A stretch of DNA of 6,880 bases, from contig JAUPVD010000445.1 in the NCBI GenBank assembly GCA_030917225.1, positions 1 through 6,880 of the forward strand. The letters are read 5' to 3'. The stretch is from Pseudomonadota bacterium. Its GTDB lineage: Bacteria; Pseudomonadota; Gammaproteobacteria; Burkholderiales; Rhodocyclaceae. Under the pieces are notes generated by a model. It ran no database searches, was not told the DNA's origin, and saw nothing but the letters and a program-made list of their open reading frames with translations. Of the stretch, positions 4,327 to 6,880 are shown one piece after another (positions within the stretch are counted from its first letter, which is position 1; each line of letters begins with the position of its first letter). Both the position numbers and the translations under genes were made by a program.

Positions 4327-6880
4327 ATGTTCTCCAAAATCGACCCCGCCGCTACCGCTCGTGCTGTTGCCCACCACCCCCGCACACGCTTATGGGGCAA
4401 GCGTTTCGCCATCTTCATGGCGATCGTCGGCGTTCTCGGCTTTTTTGCTGTCCCACCGCTGCTGAAGTCGGTGCTTCTTTCCAAGCTCGGGGAGGCGTTG
4501 CATCGCGATGTTTCAATCGAATCGATCAGCATCAACCCCTATACCCTGACGGCAACGCTAAACGGTGTGTCGGTGCGCGAGCGGGCAGAAGGCAAGGCGG
4601 GGGAAGAGCTGTTCGGTTTCGATTCCCTGCGGGTAAATGCCGAGCTTGCATCGCTGGCCGTGGCTGGCGTGGTGGTCAAGGAGATCGAGCTGACCGGGCC
4701 GCGTGTCCGCCTGGTTCGCCAGGCAGACAATCGCTACAACATTTCGGATCTGATCGACGAACAGATGGCCAAGCCGCCGAGCAACGATCCGCTTCCCCGT
4801 TTTTCGGTCAGCAACATCCAGATCAAGGGCGGCAAGGTCGAGTTCGACGACCGGCCCGAGGGTGTGAAGCATGCGGTGACCGACATCACCTTGCAGGTGC
4901 CTTTCCTGTCGACGCTGTCCTACTACTCGGACACCTACGTCGAACCGCATTTTTCGGCCAGCATCAACGGCGCACCGCTGGAGCTTGCCGGCAAGAGCCG
5001 GCCATTCGGCGATTCGCAGGAAAGCGAGCTGACGCTCAATCTCGATAATCTTCAACTCGGCCGCTACCTTGCCTATTCGCCGGTCGATCTGCCGATCAAG
5101 GTGTTGTCCGGTGCCGTGGATGGCGATCTGCGCTTGCGCTTCGTGCAGACCAAGAAGCAGCCGTCGACGCTTTCGCTTGCCGGCAAGGTGGAGGTCAAGG
5201 AACTCAAGGTCGAGGAGACCGGTGGCCTGCCGCTGCTCGGCATGAAGCGCCTCGAGGTGGTGCTGCGCGAAGTGGATCTGCTCAAGCTGGGCGTTGGTGT
5301 GGAGAGCGTCCTGGTCGAATCGCCCGAGGTCGATGTGCGGATCAGCAAACAGGGTGTGCTGAACTGGCTCGCCCTGGTGCCGGCTACAGCCGAGAAGGCA
5401 CCCGAGCCGGTCGCGGAAAAAAAGGCGTCGCCATTGCTGCTGACCGTTGCTTCGATTGCCGTGAAGGATGGGGTAATCAGCATTCAGGATCAGTCGACCG
5501 CCGTCGAGCAGAAAGGGGCGATCAAAAATTTCCAGGTCGACGCCAGCAACTATGACAGCAGCGGTGCAAAACCGCTTGAGTTCGCTGTCGGCTGGCAGGT
5601 CGATGCCGGCGAACGCCTGGCTGTCGAGCAGGTGAAGGTCAGCGAGGGCCGGCTGGACTTGAACAAACACACGGTCAGCATCGGCGAGTTTTCCAGTCAG
5701 GGGGTACGGGCAAAACTGACCCGGGGCAAGGATGGCAGCATTCAGTGGTTCAAGTCCCCGGCCTTGAGGGTTGCCCAGGCCGCGCGCAAGGAAAAGGAAG
5801 AGCCCTGGCAGGTCAGCATCGCCCGCCTGAAATTGCAGGACCAGCAGTACCAGTTCGAGGATCGCAAGTTTTCCCCGACGGCAACGCAGACGCTGGAACT
5901 GACTTCGCTCGAAGCCGAGAACATTTCGACGTTACCGGACACCGAGGCCAAGCTGTCGGCCAAGCTGCGCATCAACAAGAAGGGCGAGCTGGATGTGGAG
6001 GGCAATCTCAAACCGATGCTGCCACAGGGCGAGTTGCGCCTCGACATGCGCGGGATCGAGTTGCTGCCTTTCCAGCCCTATTTCAGTGAATTTCTCAACA
6101 TCACGGTGACGCGCGGGCAGGTGGCTGCCAAGGGGGCGGTCAGCGTTGCCAAGGCCAAGGAGGGCGTGTCGGCCGGTTACAAGGGTGACTTGACCCTCGG
6201 CAACTTCCATTCTGTCGACAAGGCGAACTCGGCCGATTTCCTGAAGTGGAAGTCCTTCTATTTCGGCGGCATCGACGTGCAGACCGCGCCGCTCTCCGTT
6301 GCTGTCGGCGAGGTGGCGCTTTCCGATTTCTATGCGCGGGTGATCGTCAGTCCGGAAGGCAAGCTGAACCTGATGAATATCGTCAAGGGTGACGAGTCGG
6401 CCAAAGTCGAAAAGCCGGCGGAAGGGGCGTCTGCTGCAGATGCGGTAGGCGCGACAGCGCCGGTCGAGGCGGTAGCGTCGGTGGCGTCGGCAGGTGATGG
6501 CAAGGCCGTCGCGCCTGTCGCCGACAAGCCGGCCAAGGAGGTGATCCCGGTGAAGATCGGCAAGGTCACCCTGCAGGGCGGCAACATCAACTTTTCCGAC
6601 AATTTCATCAAGCCCAACTACTCGGCCAATCTGACCAAAATTGGCGGCCGCGTTACCGGGCTGTCGTCCACCGCGGGGTCGACGGCTGATATGGAGTTGC
6701 GGGGAAGCTATGACAACCTGGCGCCGCTCAATATTTCGGCCAAGCTGAATCCGTTTGCCGCGAAAAGTTATCTGGATCTCGATGCCGAGGTGAAAGGCAT
6801 CGAATTGACGGGATTTTCAACCTACTCGGGCAAGTATGCCGGTTACGCGATCGAGCGGGGCAAGCTCTCCTTGTTCCTCA
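4327..6880 (+). CDS. DUF748 / AsmA-like envelope protein (3' end beyond window)
   Basis: The visible 851 residues show a basic cytoplasmic N-terminus (R19, R21, K25, R26), one membrane segment at about 27-46, then a long beta-rich region that should lie in the periplasm. The body repeats an AsmA-type unit: a strand motif ending in x-G-x-x-N (LTGPRVRLV to N138, VESPEVDV to N346, a diverged copy to Q473, ALSDFYARV to N681), a hydrophilic linker, then a motif like VxIxxVxLxxGxIxFxD at about 159, 372, 495 and 742. The linkers near 352-369 and 688-738 are Ala/Lys/Pro-rich. The last visible part, FSTYSGKYAGYAIERGKLSL, resembles the family's conserved C-terminal region, so several hundred residues are probably missing. 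AsmA-like relatives such as TamB and YhdP are linked to phospholipid transport to the outer membrane; that role is only inferred here. An in-frame ATG at 4318 is an alternative start; TAA at 4291 limits the frame. Confidence 0.9.
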   Translation, partial: MFSKIDPAATARAVAHHPRTRLWGKRFAIFMAIVGVLGFFAVPPLLKSVLLSKLGEALHRDVSIESISINPYTLTATLNGVSVRERAEGKAGEELFGFDSLRVNAELASLAVAGVVVKEIELTGPRVRLVRQADNRYNISDLIDEQMAKPPSNDPLPRFSVSNIQIKGGKVEFDDRPEGVKHAVTDITLQVPFLSTLSYYSDTYVEPHFSASINGAPLELAGKSRPFGDSQESELTLNLDNLQLGRYLAYSPVDLPIKVLSGAVDGDLRLRFVQTKKQPSTLSLAGKVEVKELKVEETGGLPLLGMKRLEVVLREVDLLKLGVGVESVLVESPEVDVRISKQGVLNWLALVPATAEKAPEPVAEKKASPLLLTVASIAVKDGVISIQDQSTAVEQKGAIKNFQVDASNYDSSGAKPLEFAVGWQVDAGERLAVEQVKVSEGRLDLNKHTVSIGEFSSQGVRAKLTRGKDGSIQWFKSPALRVAQAARKEKEEPWQVSIARLKLQDQQYQFEDRKFSPTATQTLELTSLEAENISTLPDTEAKLSAKLRINKKGELDVEGNLKPMLPQGELRLDMRGIELLPFQPYFSEFLNITVTRGQVAAKGAVSVAKAKEGVSAGYKGDLTLGNFHSVDKANSADFLKWKSFYFGGIDVQTAPLSVAVGEVALSDFYARVIVSPEGKLNLMNIVKGDESAKVEKPAEGASAADAVGATAPVEAVASVASAGDGKAVAPVADKPAKEVIPVKIGKVTLQGGNINFSDNFIKPNYSANLTKIGGRVTGLSSTAGSTADMELRGSYDNLAPLNISAKLNPFAAKSYLDLDAEVKGIELTGFSTYSGKYAGYAIERGKLSLFL

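Noticed and set aside
4218..5048. Plus-strand open frame covering the start of the DUF748 gene in another frame
   Set aside because: Its translation is low-complexity Arg/Gly-rich with no family resemblance; the DUF748 frame carries the membrane segment and repeats.
4558..5670. Minus-strand open frame of 370 codons opposite the DUF748 gene
   Set aside because: The protein is His/Arg/Gln-rich with no domain, while the plus strand reads through without a stop as a recognised family. It is a GC-rich codon-bias shadow.
6391..6540. GCG/GTC-rich repetitive tract in the DUF748 gene, considered as a DNA-level repeat or insertion
   Set aside because: It encodes an Ala/Val/Lys/Pro-rich linker in frame at the position where the other modules also have a linker; no clean repeat unit or flanking duplication is present.

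Overview
The window is a GC-rich stretch of a proteobacterial chromosome, most likely a betaproteobacterium. The order gloB / YafS-like methyltransferase / rnhA / dnaQ, the RNase HI sequence style and the long DUF748 envelope protein fit Rhodocyclales-type genomes such as Dechloromonas or Azonexus. That placement is an inference from gene content and sequence style; no search was run. I recognise seven protein genes. No RNA gene, insertion sequence, CRISPR array or attachment site was found. dnaQ and the DUF748 gene are cut only by the window edges, and nothing looks broken.

Left third (1-1929, minus strand): a compact run of methyltransferase, rnhA and dnaQ. The methyltransferase and rnhA overlap by 11 bases. 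dnaQ, the proofreading exonuclease of DNA polymerase III, follows 60 bases later and runs off the left edge a few codons before its expected end. gloB (glyoxalase II) is divergent at 1989. The 59 bases between gloB and the methyltransferase hold two plausible back-to-back promoters and a perfect 9+1+9 palindrome, so the two transcripts probably share a control region. A hairpin terminator closes gloB.

Middle (2810-4205, minus strand): a two-gene signalling operon. The first gene is a response regulator with a receiver and a GGEEF diguanylate cyclase domain. The second, 10 bases later, is a stand-alone CheY-like receiver. No histidine kinase lies in the window. All catalytic and phosphoacceptor residues, and the RxxD product-inhibition site, are present, so the pair should make and regulate cyclic di-GMP in response to a kinase encoded elsewhere.

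Right (4327-6880, plus strand): a large DUF748/AsmA-like protein with one N-terminal membrane anchor and a long repetitive beta-rich periplasmic body, truncated by the window end. It is divergent from the cyclase operon across about 120 bases that contain a CGGCAA-TC-TTGCCG palindrome.

Most of this is ordinary core genome and I do not see a new multi-gene system. The points most worth a second look are the shared gloB/methyltransferase control region, the missing SAM-binding motif I in the methyltransferase, and the regular 208/127/208-residue spacing of repeated modules in the DUF748 protein.
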